Shown one piece after another: positions 12,713 to 24,753 of a stretch of DNA of 64,000 bases. The position numbers were made by a program, and so were the translations under genes. The stretch lies in assembly GCA_964019055.1 (NCBI GenBank), contig OZ025209.1, positions 14,483,867 through 14,547,866 on the forward strand. The letters run 5' to 3'. The notes beneath the pieces are model-generated. The model saw nothing but the letters and a program-made list of their open reading frames with translations. It did no database searches and had not been told where the DNA came from. The first letter of the stretch is position 1; the number at the start of each line of letters is the position of its first letter. Source of the DNA: Anthopleura xanthogrammica. Its lineage: Eukaryota > Cnidaria > Anthozoa > Actiniaria > Actiniidae.

Positions 12713-14131
12713 TTTGATTAAAACAGCATAAAATTCACCATCGTAACAAACAAATGAAATTCAAACAAGTGCGAATATACGCACTCTATCACGATACTAT
12801 CTGTATTAACGTAAGTCCCTTCCATCACCTGGTGAGCACAAACCTTTTGAGGTTAAATCAATCAAGCAATACTATTCTTAAAAAAGGGCACGAAGAACTC
12901 AAGTCACCTGCCACTTAAAACATTAAAACACCGAAAATTTCGATCAATTAACAGTTCAATTTAACACAATTTAACCAACTTCGTGATCGTTCTGTTTTGT
13001 CTTACAAGGAAAAAAGAACTTCTGGGCAGAAATTAATTAGATTAGCTTTGATTTATGTAATCAATTTTGATGGCCAATTAAGGTTCACAAGGAGGCAAAA
13101 AATTTCGTGAAATCAATGAATAATTATATCAAACCACAACACAATTTTTAGCCACATTTTGAATTCGAATTAAGAACCTGAACATGTTATATAACTACGC
13201 TATAACTACGCTTCTTTCTCACATTTTCTCTTGGGATGCCATCTAGGCACTCAGTATACATCCGAGTTTCTCCGACTTGTTTGGAGTGATGATCTGAATA
13301 TTCGATTCAATTTCAAATTCAAAGTAGGATTGGAAGGATAGAAAGATATATTTTCTGGTACAATGACGCAGGGAATTCTTGAAGAAGACTACAAGATTCT
13401 TGGCATCCAATATGGCCGCTAGCACGTGATGATGTCGGCTAAAAACAGGAGGATTGAAAACACGAAAGGAATAAAGGAACGAAAGAACGAACGAAGGAAA
13501 GAAAGAAACGAACAAAAGGAGGATGGAAGGATGGAAGGATGGAAGGATGGAAGGATGGAACGAACGAACAAAGAAGGAAGGAAGCAAGGAAACAAGAAAG
13601 AAACTGAAATCAAAATATAGTATCCACTACGTTTTATAGGTTAATAGAAAGATACTAATAAATTGACGCAGCCTTTCAATAATTATCGAGCATCTTTCGA
13701 ATTTTCTGAACTGAACTGATTAGAGGCCATTTTTTCCCTCATTAAACTTCTAAGAAATCTATTTTACCGTTTGAGTTACACCTGTATCTATCTCCTCAAG
13801 TGTCCGCACTACGAAGGATAAAAATGATACTCAAGGGATTGACGTGTGGTAATGGGACCCGGGTAATGGGTTAACATTGCGCTAAATTATAAGGTCCTAA
13901 TGAAGTTAAACCATGATAATATTTCGATCCTAAATATATAAGATTTATTTAACGACTTTTATAACTAAAATGAAGAGGTTGATATTTTCTACTTTGTGGT
14001 TATATTCCTATTAAGATAAAAAAAATCGCGCGTCGAGCAGAAAAGAAGTTAATGCCTTTCTTAATAATTGATTTGGCGCATGCGCACCAAGGCGAGTTTT
14101 ATAGTCAGTTCAGTCGGTGAACACTTGTTTC
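12713..14131. other. Intergenic DNA, no gene
   Basis: No recognised coding sequence. A GGAA/GGAT purine-rich tract lies at 13440-13610. Confidence 0.5.
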
Positions 14132-14253
14132 CATAGCCCAAACTCCCCTTTGATCGAGAAAGGACTGGAATTGATTCTAGGGTTAGTTAGGTTTAGGGTA
14201 AGATGTAGGGTTAGATTCCAGTCCTCTCTCGACAAGGGTATTTTGGGCTCTAT
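14132..14253. mobile_element. Short MITE with telomere-like internal repeats
   Basis: Ends ATAGCCCAAACTCCCCTTTG and, inverted, ATAGAGCCCAAAATACCCTT form arms of about 40 bp that both end in GGACTGGAAT. The roughly 45-bp core between them is TAGGGTTAGTTAGGTTTAGG followed by further TTAGGG-like units. Confidence 0.7.
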
Positions 14254-14472
14254 CTACCAGCTCTGTCGTACTATTAGTACAGGAATATTGCTTCCCATTT
14301 TACAGCAGTTGAATTAATGTATCGTAAATTTCACCTAATGCATACAAGATGCCTTTGTGATTTGAAAACCCTTATAAAATAAATAAGAATGGCGTTAACT
14401 ATTCTATTCTTTGATATCTCTTTTCGTTGCCAAGATATTAAATATAGAATTCGCAAAATGATGACGTCATCA

Positions 14473-14511
14473 CATGGATGCATGGATGCATGGATGCATG
14501 GATGCATGGAA
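14473..14511. repeat. (ATGGATGC)n octamer microsatellite
   Basis: Four to five perfect octamer copies, visible directly. Confidence 0.9.
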
Positions 14512-17459
14512 TTGAATGAGCAAATGGATAGATGAATGGGAGTGAATGGATAGAGGGATGGGATAGGCTATGATGCATACATGCATGAACGGATCAATGC
14601 ACTAGACATCGAAGATTAAAGGGCACTTATTAATACTCCTCCCTGATTACAATTACTTACAATTTCATGCTGTTTCGGTTGCCCAAAGTCAAAAGGATCT
14701 AGTAAAAAGTCAAAAATATCTCCGAGAAACGTCGCCCAAGTCAATGAATGACCACTATTGGTATAGGTCGGTATAGGTAGTACTAGGACCTTTTAGCTTG
14801 CCGACGTAGCCTGGTAAACACAGTTTAAATTGACAGACTAATTAAATTTTAAAGCCTAAAATCCCTTACGCAAAAGTATACAATTCTCAAGGCATTTTTG
14901 TATCTCTTGATAAAAGTAAATATTTCACAACAACAACAACAACAACAACAACGCCAAAATTTATGTATTTGTTGAATAAACTTGCATTGGTGAATGTTTT
15001 TTCGAATGAGATGTACTTTCTCTTTTCACTAAAATTATTAATCGAACTATTAGAACTGGAAAATCGAATCGAACGCGAAAATATCGAGCTCCAGGCGCGA
15101 TATTGTTCAAGATTTACATGGATCCTGTTCACTGAAATTCGCTGTTTGTGTAAAATGAGCCTTCAAAACTCTTTTAGTCTTATTTAAAGAAGAACTGACG
15201 CGTGGTGGCCGAAACGTGTTCATACGAAATCCAAAAAGCATTGTTTTACTCAAAGATCGTGTTTGAAATACGGATTTTAAGATTCAGGGTGTAATTTCAA
15301 AGCGAAAACATGCGTGATATCCATACCTTGTACTCCGGTGGATCCCTCAAGGAGATCTGACGAATACTCGATTCAAAGACAATGCAAGAGCTTGCTGTAC
15401 TGGTACCATGCAGTGATCACCGTTAGGCTCGTACCAGTTGGTTAGAGTGGATTTGAGGCACTCCCTTGGACAGCTTCTCCTAGGCAGTCAGCTGGAATGA
15501 CTGCCTTTCTACTTGGTTAGCCGCCTAATCTGTCAAAGACAGAAATGAAAATTTTGCATTTTGATCAATAAAAGAGTGTTTGAGCAAAAACTCCAAGGTG
15601 TATTCATCTGTGAGAGCAATTTCATCTGGCCTGCGCTTTTTTTTTAATAGCTGTAAGCAAAGTAAAAATTGAGCCTTTATTGCAGCCAAATAATCAATTT
15701 ATTCAGGAGAAATTCGGTCGAACTGTATTCTATATGATTTCCTCTCGGTTTCTTTAGAGAGTTAAGTGGAGCCGGACGTTTTGGATTTCTGTCATGAATT
15801 TGCTCCATTTGTCCTACTGGAATGCAAGATGGCACTTGAAATTCGCTGATAAATCCCAAAACGAAAACAATTCTAAAGGGCTTCGGACCTGACGGCAATT
15901 GACCTTTTTAACTATACGGCGGCCATCTTGAATTCTATTGTTTTAAGTAAGACATTATGGGATGCTGAGGGGGTAATTATTGGAAAGTTTATAGTATGCA
16001 CAGCTGTCAGGGTGTCTTTTTATATGATTTAAAAAGCAATTGAATTTGGTGGTAGTTGGAGCGATATGTGAAACACGAAAGCGAAAAAAACTATTTGAGA
16101 AAATAACCCTGCCACTCTATGCTTTATAAATATTTCCACGTTTGCCCCCTTGGCTTCCCATAATTTAAGATGGCTGCCGCTACCGTATTGGTAAAAAGGT
16201 CTAGATCTAGATCTAGATCTAGATCTATTAAGGCCATTCTCCCCTTACATACAAATAACGCAGGATAATGTTCTAGCCCGAAGGCATCAGGTGAGAGGCT
16301 AGCCTTGTGCTAATTTATTGGAACCGTTGCCCAAAAAGATGTTCTCTTCTTTGATTCTCAAGGTTGTACCCCTCCCTGGGCCTACTTTGTGCCCCTACTT
16401 TACAACTTGGAAGATATCCGACACAAGCTTCAATTTTTTGTTTTTGTTTTTTGGATTGGCATTTTCTCGGGCAGGTGCCCCTGCAGCGCTGCACCCATCC
16501 CTGAACAAAACCCTGGACCCGCCTCTCAGAGTTCCAGTTTGAAAGAGCTCAAAAATGCTCAGGTTAAGAATTATGATTACAACAGTAACCTAAATAAATA
16601 TAAAGTGAAAATATTCTCTGAAAGCAACAACCAACATAAGCGACGGACAAGAATAAATAGAATTGGGGGGGGGGGGGGGGGGGCAACTAGAAAGAAATTA
16701 TTTGAAAATTCAAAACTTTTCGTGGAGATGTTGAGTATATTTGCTATTATAATTGAACAATCCAGTATCAGTTTAATCAGAGTTAATTGCACACGCATGG
16801 GAGAACGAAAGGTTTGGTGTTACAGACAATGTATAGACTCACCAAGAAATGGCGTGACTTTTACTCATAAATCTGTTCAGATTTTCTTTCTTTCTGGTTT
16901 TTGTTAATTCTGATAGAATCTATCATAGATGCATAAGTGTTTTTAGATGGTTTTTCTTAATTCTTATTAATCTTCGTGGTAATATTAAGGATTTAGTTTC
17001 GCTATACTGTCCCCAAAAAGCATTATGGGGATGTGAAAAATTGTGAATAGCAAGCAAACGACAACCACTTACTGAACTCGTTATTCAATCCTAATAGCAA
17101 ATCCCATTTTTCATACCCATAATAAGAATACTCTTTGTGGCAGAAACAGGATATTTATGGGACGCTAAATGCGATCATCTTGGACCTCAACGTAAAAAAA
17201 AATGTTGAGAGAATTTGAGTCCAAAGTATTATTTTATATAAAACTACAAGTTTAATTTCATCTCATATCTATAATTCACGTCATATGTCACTCTTCATCT
17301 TCGATTTTCATGCATTTATTTAATCTGTATTTGCTCCAGGCCATCCCTTAATGTCTTTTGATCGAAAATGAAAATCATAAATGAGATTTGCCTTTGGGCT
17401 TTTGATGTATTTTTGATATGCTTCTTCGTTTCCTATTTCCTTTTAAATTTAATCCAAGG
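14512..17459. other. Intergenic DNA, repeats only
   Basis: It contains (CAA)n at 14930-14951, an (AGATCT)n hexamer array at 16198-16227, and an 18-G run at 16666-16683. The segment 16300-16530, with a GACCCGCCTCT-type end, has the look of an old transposon. The frames here, including 15677-15898 on the minus strand, are not recognised. Confidence 0.5.
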
Positions 17460-17662
17460 GAAAACAAAGGAAGGAAGGGAGGGAGGAAGGAAGGAAGGGA
17501 GGGAGGAAGGAAGGAAGGAAGGAATAATAGGGGATAGGGGATAGGGGATAGAGGATGGGGGATGGGGGATGGGGGATGGGGGATGGGGGATGGGGGATGG
17601 GGGATGGGGGATGGGGGATGGGGGATGGGGGATGGGGGATGGGGGATGGGGGATGGGGGATA
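17460..17662 (+). repeat. G-rich minisatellite: (GGAA/GGGA)n, then (GGGGGAT)n
   Basis: A GGAA/GGGA tract (17460-17522) leads into GGGGATA units and then about 17 near-perfect GGGGGAT heptamers (to 17662). The plus strand therefore has many consecutive five-G runs spaced by two bases, which favours G-quadruplex formation. Confidence 0.95.
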
Positions 17663-20333
17663 AAGAGGGATAAACAAGTAAAAACCCGACTTCAAATCAC
17701 TGAATGAACGACATGTCATAAAAAGAAGATATCGCAAAAAGAGCCTGCCATCAGTAGGTATAACATGAACAAATCACTCAACACGCAATCTACATCAGTA
17801 AAGACACCATCATCTGCACGCTTTCACCGATCGATTGAATAAAATATCTTGATAGCCTCAAAGTACGTATTTGTATACTAAGATTATTCAGACGCCAAGG
17901 AAATGTAACCTGAAAGCTTTTAAAGTACGAATCCCCTCATTTATAGACACTAGCTGTGACGTATATGGATGATAGGATTTGTCGCACATAATTGGATCTT
18001 AAAAAATCTTAATCGTGAATGACTGGTTATGGAGAGCAGTGAGTGAAAGTACAAGATACGAAGCGGAAGAGGTAGCAACGAACGGAGATTTCTACCTCAG
18101 GGTTTCTCCATTGACTACAGATTTTTAAAATAGTAAAAGATAGCATTGATCGATTCAAATTAAATTTCTTCTGCCATTTTTTTATCAGCTATCGCTAGTA
18201 CTGAATGAACATAAAGAGAAATCAATGCGGAGAAAGATAGCAATGAAAGAGATAGCATAGTTTTTTTTTTTTGTTTCATCGTTGGAAGAAATTTTTTTTT
18301 CGATATTTGATAAGTAAATAAATGCCGTGAATGACTGAATAAGATAAAAGTGACATTGCACGAAAATGAAAGAATAATTCATAATTTAATTTCTATTAGA
18401 ATTCGATGGTATATTAAGCTTTTGTAGATAATTTTTTTAACGATCTATATAAATGATATATTTTAAATTATTACTTGTGCAGAACTACAGGTGTTTATGC
18501 TGTAGAAAGATTCTAGCTACTTTCACATGGATCTATAATATGCGCAAAAATACAGTGTTTACTTTTTTCACTAAACTTAGAAAAATTTCTAATTTGTTTT
18601 TACAGTTTATGCTAATTATCTTACACTTAGATTAACAAACTTTCTCTCGCGTATATCCGTGGTTTTGATTAAATCAGTAATCTCGGCGAGTTTGAACTTC
18701 GCGACAATGGTTCACGGTTATACACAAGAGAACAAAAGCAAAAAAAAAAAGAATGAATGAAGTAATGAAATATGGAAACAAAATTGAAAAAACATTTTTA
18801 TAGGAAGTAGAAAAAAAAGTTAAATTAAACCACAATTCGTGTGTTTATTGAATGAAAAACGCAATTAAATTAAGTCCTACCAACTAATACCATCAATCGC
18901 CGGCCGAAATTGATCAAAAATATCAAGTCTTCTTTTCCAAATGAGCTCCAACTATAATCTTTATTTAATATATACCATATTCTTCGTGTGATTTTGTTTT
19001 CTAATTGATTAAAGCTTCTTATTACTACTATAGTACTGATGTGCAGTTTGGCTTCGTTGTGATTTACTATACGTCAATTATATAGCCTTTTCCCTCTATC
19101 TCTCTCCGGACGGCGAGTGTCATATTATAATTGGATGGATTGATTAATTCTTTGGGATTCTGTATACAAGGTAATTCAAGGAATTAAGACTGGAACTCGA
19201 ATATTTCCACACGCTCAGAAAACCATTTTATTAGGAAAAATATAGGCCTTGTTGAATTAAAGGTTACTTGGATAAGTCAGAAAAATGTTTTGGGAGATAT
19301 TTGTACTTGGGTCTTAAATATACATTGTACAATCATGCTGTAATGCTGTAGCGATATCTTTACTCTCTCATCAATATATCTTATGTATATTTTAAAAAAA
19401 GCACAGAGATGGAGAGAGAGAAAGAGAGAAAGAACAAAGTGAGGCAAAGTAAGAACGAGAAAAATGGAAGAAAAAAAGAGAGAAAGAAAGAAGGAAAGGA
19501 GAGCAAGATTTGAAGAAGGATTTTTTCTGTTGTAGTATAGTTAGTTCTAGGATCACTAGATTCAAAGCCGGTTAAAAACCTTGACTAATAAATAAGCTAA
19601 GTAGGTGTTTCCGGGCTGATCTCTTATCGTGCTCAGAGCAGTCGTTTTGATGTGACGATAGATTGCGTATCTGTGTTGATAGATGAGTAGATTTGTGCAT
19701 AACTTATCAATAGCGACAACTCTTTTACATAACCAAGACGTCCTTTAGCAATTACCAAAGAAAGCAAAAAGGATCCTCGCAACAAGGAAAAGCCGTCAGC
19801 CGATTTCAAACCCATTTATCGCACGTTTGGTCGATGCTAATGAGCAGTTAAAAGAATTACTTATGACAAGTGGCTGTGTCGCTTTTAAGGGATAAATTTC
19901 GCACATTGTTACAGGTATCTAGTAATCAAGACCACACAGATTATTGGCCTTCATTCGTGGGCTGTAATAACATAACCTCGCCTAAGCGAGTAGAGTTTGT
20001 TATTCTTGACAAACGTCTGATTGAGTTTTGATTTCACGAAAAGCAACTAACTTGATCGATATTAATTACGGAGAACCATCAGTGCTGCATCTCAGTTGAC
20101 GCAGGCTCCACTGGAAGAATAATTACGTGGGGCATTAGAAAACACTTTGAAAGGGAAGCCTAAGAAAGCTTGAAAAAAAGAGAAGAAGTTGCGAGACACC
20201 CGTGCTTGGTTGTTCTCATGGTTTTTCAATCACGAATATTTTCAATTAACTGACAAAAACTTCATAAATTTTTACTTATTTGTTCTGCGTTGGATCCGTC
20301 CAACGATCTCATCTTGGAACCGATTTGAACGGC
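17663..20333. other. Upstream region of the GPCR gene
   Basis: No coding feature is recognised. A GA-rich tract lies at 19405-19500. I see no convincing TATA box close to the receptor ATG, and an upstream non-coding exon cannot be excluded. Confidence 0.45.
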
Positions 20334-21416
20334 ATGTACAGAATGGCAAACTCTAGTAACTTCACGTCAACCGCCATGAGCGTGCCTCCGAGGTCAGGGA
20401 ACCCTGATCAAGCGGATTTGTACATCGTCATTCTCACTAGTGCCTTGATAGGAATTCTCATCATTCTTACCATCGCGGGCAATGTCATGGTTCTGCTAAC
20501 ATTTTGTTTATGTAAGGAGCTTCGTAGCATCACTAACTATTTTCTTGTATCTTTATCGATCGCTGACCTGCTGACAGCCCTACTGGCGATGCCGATATTT
20601 TTACTCTTGAGGATAACGAACGAACAATGGAATTTCCCCGGAGCTGTCGTGTTTAGAAAGATTTTTGTGGCGGTGGATATCATATGTGGTACAGCATCAA
20701 TATGGAACTTATGCCTCATAAGCATGGATCGATTTTTAGCTATCAGAATGCCTCTGAAACATATGGTCATTCTGACACCAAGAAGAGCTCAAGTCGTGAT
20801 CGTGATTGTGTGGGCTCTTGCGTTATTAGTCTCTTCACTCCTCTACACTTCCTGGTCTTACAAGGTGTATCCTATAGTAACACTAAGCTTCTTTCTTCCA
20901 CTTACTCTTATTATTTTCTCGTACGTCAACATTTACAGAACAATGAGAAACCGTACAATCGTGCAGAGAAGGAGAGCCGGGGCCAAACTGAAGAGGGATT
21001 TTCGGATGGCCAAACAAATGATCCTCGTAATTGGTTCTTTTATCGTTTGTTGGTTTGGCTTCTTTGTTGTTAATATTGTTTTAGCCTTAACAATTCATGT
21101 AGATCTCGTAGTCCTAAACATCGTCAAGGTGCTAACATACCTCAACTCCTGTATCAATCCTCTTTTATTCACTTTCATCAGCCAGAAGTTCAAAGTTGCC
21201 TTTTCACAAATATTTCACTGTCAAAAACCGAATCTTCGAAAAGCGAGAATGAACTCGAGAAGACTAGATGAAAATAGCAGATATGGTTACTCTGTGATCA
21301 ACAATACACACACTACAAATGCTGTGACTGACCCTACTAAGACCCCTACACCACAAGCAAAAAGACGAATACTGGCAGGGAATAAGGTTTATTTGGAAAG
21401 GGAAACGACGGTATAA
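20334..21416 (+). CDS. Intronless class A GPCR, amine-receptor-like
   Basis: A 360-residue rhodopsin-family receptor encoded by one exon. The frame is open for 18 codons upstream, but ATG first occurs at 20334; a second ATG follows three codons later. The N-terminus has likely N-glycosylation sites (NSS, NFT). Visible class A landmarks are N50 in GNV (TM1), D78 in SIADLL (TM2), DRF at 132-134 (TM3), W160 (TM4), P189 in FFLPL (TM5), CWFG at 239-242 (TM6) and NPLLF at 275-279 (TM7). D115, 18 residues before the DRF arginine, sits at the position that binds amines in monoamine receptors; S185 and Y269 also fit that group. Oddities: the TM3 cysteine is replaced by R108 and the very short second extracellular loop (around TSWSYKVY) has no cysteine, so the usual disulfide is absent; the TM6 proline is glycine; NPxxY is NPxxF. 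The ligand is unknown; cnidarian amine-like receptors with this profile are mostly orphans. Confidence 0.95.
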   Translation: MYRMANSSNFTSTAMSVPPRSGNPDQADLYIVILTSALIGILIILTIAGNVMVLLTFCLCKELRSITNYFLVSLSIADLLTALLAMPIFLLLRITNEQWNFPGAVVFRKIFVAVDIICGTASIWNLCLISMDRFLAIRMPLKHMVILTPRRAQVVIVIVWALALLVSSLLYTSWSYKVYPIVTLSFFLPLTLIIFSYVNIYRTMRNRTIVQRRRAGAKLKRDFRMAKQMILVIGSFIVCWFGFFVVNIVLALTIHVDLVVLNIVKVLTYLNSCINPLLFTFISQKFKVAFSQIFHCQKPNLRKARMNSRRLDENSRYGYSVINNTHTTNAVTDPTKTPTPQAKRRILAGNKVYLERETTV

Positions 21417-21549
21417 AACTGAATGAAAATCGAAAGATTTTAATAGACAATGAATAGAGAAATTCTTATCAGATGTACTAATGTGTATTCCATTGCTCAG
21501 TTCTACTTTCTTAATTGAACATTTCTAGATTGTCACCTGAAATGTTTTG

Positions 21550-21870
21550 TGTTTTTTATGTAGAAGGATTGTTTTTATCTGGAGATCACTTAGTGTAACT
21601 TGTTAATGACATTTGATGAAGGGGACAAAAATTGTCGGTGTCAGTGACAAGCAACAAGGAAGTTCTAACTGTGTGCTATCCAGGTCGTCTGAACGCACAA
21701 ATTCTGCCACTATTAACAAGACTTTATTGTAAATTTTCTGTTTTGAGCAGAACCATTTTTTTAATCTGGAAATCATTTAGTGTACTTGTTAAATGACATT
21801 CGATGAAGAAGACAAAAATTGTCCCGATTCACGTCGTCTTTATGGACAAATTTTTGCCACCATTAGCAAA
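21550..21870 (+). repeat. Imperfect tandem duplication downstream of the GPCR
   Basis: The segment 21550-21725 is repeated with divergence and deletions at 21738-21870. Shared landmarks are ATCTGGAGATCACTTAGTGT, TGACATTTGATGAAG, GACAAAAATTGTC and GCCACTATTAACAA. Lying before the first AATAAA after the stop, both copies are probably in the 3' UTR. Confidence 0.65.
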
Positions 21871-21991
21871 AAAAATGAAATGCAAATCTAAGAAAAAATA
21901 TAATCCAAGATCTAAACGGTTGGGCAGTATTCCCACCGTAAGTATAAATTTAAATGCGGCCATCTGTGTCTAGAAATATTAATCTCGTGGG

Positions 21992-21997
21992 AATAAA
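21992..21997 (+). terminator. Likely polyadenylation signal of the GPCR gene
   Basis: This is the first AATAAA on the plus strand after the receptor stop codon, 576 bp downstream. Confidence 0.4.
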
Positions 21998-24119
21998 ATA
22001 TGATTGTACACTGTGTTGAAGTTGAGAAGTCACAGTGGCAGAATATTTATTGTTGAAGGTATAAAGTATTAAGGTGGATAGCTGTCAGCCATGTTGATTC
22101 GAGGTTTCATCGATATTTGGATAACAAAAGGGTAGGCGAAGCTAATTGCAGCGGTCTTTAATAAGGTTACACTAAAAACAGAATTAAAGTTGAAAATTGA
22201 CTGAACTTTTCAATATCTTTCTGTGTTCTTTCAGTGTTTCATTCATCACAAATAAAACCTATTTCACAGTGCTTTAATTTGAAAGAAAATTCCTTGGTCA
22301 ATATTTCAGAGAGGATTCAGCGAATCAGAGAACGAGTAATGAACGCACAGTGTTTCTCCATGTACTATATTAAATCTTCAATGTGTGTTGACAAGAACTT
22401 CAAATACTTGGATGATTTATTCATCTTCCATAGTGGTCCTAAATCAATAGTTGAGAATCCATGGTCCGGGGGTGTGTGGGAGGACGGGGAGAGGGGGAGG
22501 GGAAGCTATCAAAACTTATATAACATGCTTCAAAATTTGTCAAATTTTGACTTCTAAAGGATAAGGCTTGGATAAAATTTGGACTTCAAACTGACGGTAT
22601 CTGGCTGTTGTTTTGATTCATGCTAACTGACTTAAGCAAATACTGATAGAAGCTACATGCTAACTGACTTAAGCAAATACTGATAGAAGCTAGCGCCAAG
22701 GTCTATCAAGTTATTCTTGTAGAATAAAGAGAATAACAGACTTTAAATAGAGAGATATACTCGATTTAGATAAAACAAAAGAATAAGTCGTCTTTGTTTT
22801 ATGATTGCACAGCATAATATAAACCCATGGTAACCAAATGTTGCCCTCTTTTTATCATCGAGTGTGTGGAATCTTGAATAATTGCTTTGCGAAGACAAAT
22901 TTGACCTAAAAAACCCTATATAGTTAAAGAAACGATGTCTCTCGCCATAACTACGACAAAGCTGAAGCTGAGCTGACATTCGCATCAAAAGCTAATTATT
23001 CAGGGAGTTACCTTGGCCTCCCCCTTTCACAGCCACGAGACACTTTTAATATCTGATCTTAGATTACTTATATAAATGTATGTCAACCTAAGAAGCACAA
23101 ATTAGGAAGCTGAAAGTGCTAATTAGAACAGTCGAGAGAAAGCCTGTCTTTATTCTTGATTTTGATTTCAACCACAAAAAGCTCGCATTAGCGACGCATT
23201 GTTAGTAAGTGAGCCGAGGTCTCCAGGCAATATCAATTTTACTGTCTTCAATATAATAATCATCAATGATTTTCTAAAGTCAATCTTTACCTGGGAATAT
23301 AACTACTTTCTTTATTTATTACTGTGTCTAGGTCGGTTCACGTGTCTAGATTATTCCATGCTGTTGAATCTCCCAAGAGAACTTACAGCCAAGGTTTTCG
23401 ATTCCATGTTATCGACAATGATCTCAACTTTTATTTATATATATTCCATAGCTTTTCATTACCATAGGCAAAGGATGTTTTTTCAAACGATTTGGACTCA
23501 ATTTTCTAAAAATTGTTCATTTTTCTTCTTTTTTTTCTTTTTTTTTTTTTTTGCCTTAGGAATTATTTTTTTGGCCCTTTAGCATTAGGCAATAGGTAAG
23601 GTAAATATCCAAAAATAAATCCCTCAAGTGGTTTGTAATGTGCATTATTTGTATTTCTACAGAAGTTACTTTGTAAATAATAGAGATGTGCTAACTAAAC
23701 ATTGTTTTATGAGATTATGATGGCGTTTAGTCGATAACACTTGAGCAGTTTGAGTGATTAGGCCTGTATATCAGCGAGATTATCGAGTCGAGTTAAGAGC
23801 TGGTGTCTCATAGATTAGAGCAGACAAAACAAGTCTTTTAATAATAAGTTTTTAAGGGGATTTACAGATATCGATCGTGGTGCGGATATATTGTAGTCGT
23901 TTCCAGATTCAAAAGAGCGATTTATGAGAATGAATATCTAGAAAAAGGATGAGGGGAATTACCTGGAAATATGAATATTCTAGTATTTAATTGCTTGTGA
24001 AGAAAAGGGACGAACGAACAAAATAAAGGAAAAAACTGAGGAATGAAGAAAAAAAAAAGGAGAAAGAAGGAAACAAAGAATGATTGAAAGAATATGAGGA
24101 GAGAGGAAATAAAGAAAGA
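21998..24119. other. Intergenic DNA, no gene
   Basis: Nothing coding is recognised. It contains a 37-bp tandem duplication at 22618-22693 and a T-rich tract at 23520-23560. Confidence 0.5.
22618..22693. repeat. Perfect 37-bp tandem duplication
   Basis: The unit starting CATGCTAACTGACTTAAGCA and ending in GATAGAAGCTA occurs twice head to tail without visible differences, indicating a recent event. Confidence 0.85.
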
Positions 24120-24334
24120 CTGGAAGAAAGGAAGAATGAATGAATGAATGAATAAATGAATGACAGAAAAAAGAAAGAATAACAGACAGAAAAATGGAAG
24201 AAAGAATGAATGAATGAAAGAAAGAAAGACAAAGAAAGATAGAAAGATAGAAAGATAGAAAGATAGAAAGATAGAAAGATAGAAAGATAGAAAGATAGAA
24301 AGAAAGATAGAAAGAAAGAAAGAAAGAAAGAAAG
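24120..24334. repeat. Purine-rich GAAT/GAAA/GATA tracts
   Basis: GAAT repeats are followed by (GAAAGATA)n at about 24230-24300 and then (GAAA)n, running directly into the GGAAT array. Confidence 0.9.
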
Positions 24335-24656
24335 GGAATGGAATGGAATGGAATGGAATGGAATGGAATGGAATGGAATGGAATGGAATGGAATGGAATG
24401 GAATGGAATGGAATGGAATGGAATGGAATGGAATGGAATGGAATGGAATGGAATGGAATGGAATGGAATGGAATGGAATGGAATGGAATGGAATGGAATG
24501 GAATGGAATGGAATGGAATGGAATGGAATGGAATGGAATGGAATGGAATGGAATGGAATGGAATGGAATGGAATGGAATGGAATGGAATGGAATGGAATG
24601 GAATGGAATGGAATGGAATGGAATGGAATGGAATGGAATGGAATGGAATGGAATGG
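24335..24656 (+). repeat. (GGAAT)n pentamer array, about 64 perfect units
   Basis: The array is 322 bp with no visible interruption. It borders the 3' end of a minus-strand LINE fragment, where AATAAATATCC precedes the first ATTCC unit. The frames reading MEWNG or HSIPF through it are artefacts. Confidence 0.97.
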
Positions 24657-24753
24657 ATATTTATTTACCCTCGGTATTCCTATCAACTAAAATATTGCTT
24701 TTCATGGAAGCCGAGCTTGTAAAAATATATAGATAACTATGAATATTACAGAA

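Noticed and set aside
15190..15230. Retroelement terminal motif with GGCCGAAACGTG
   Set aside because: A short resemblance only; no adjacent reverse transcriptase or repeat copy in the window.
15425..15560. tRNA gene or tRNA-derived SINE (CAGTTGGTTAGAG resembles an A box)
   Set aside because: No matching B box or cloverleaf arms could be drawn; at best an eroded SINE.
20280..20333. Longer start for the GPCR
   Set aside because: The 18 extra codons begin at a TTG, not ATG; the first ATG is at 20334.
24335..24736. Frames of 115-254 residues with EWNG or SIPFH repeats
   Set aside because: Products of the GGAAT array; the non-repeat tails read into LINE or random sequence.
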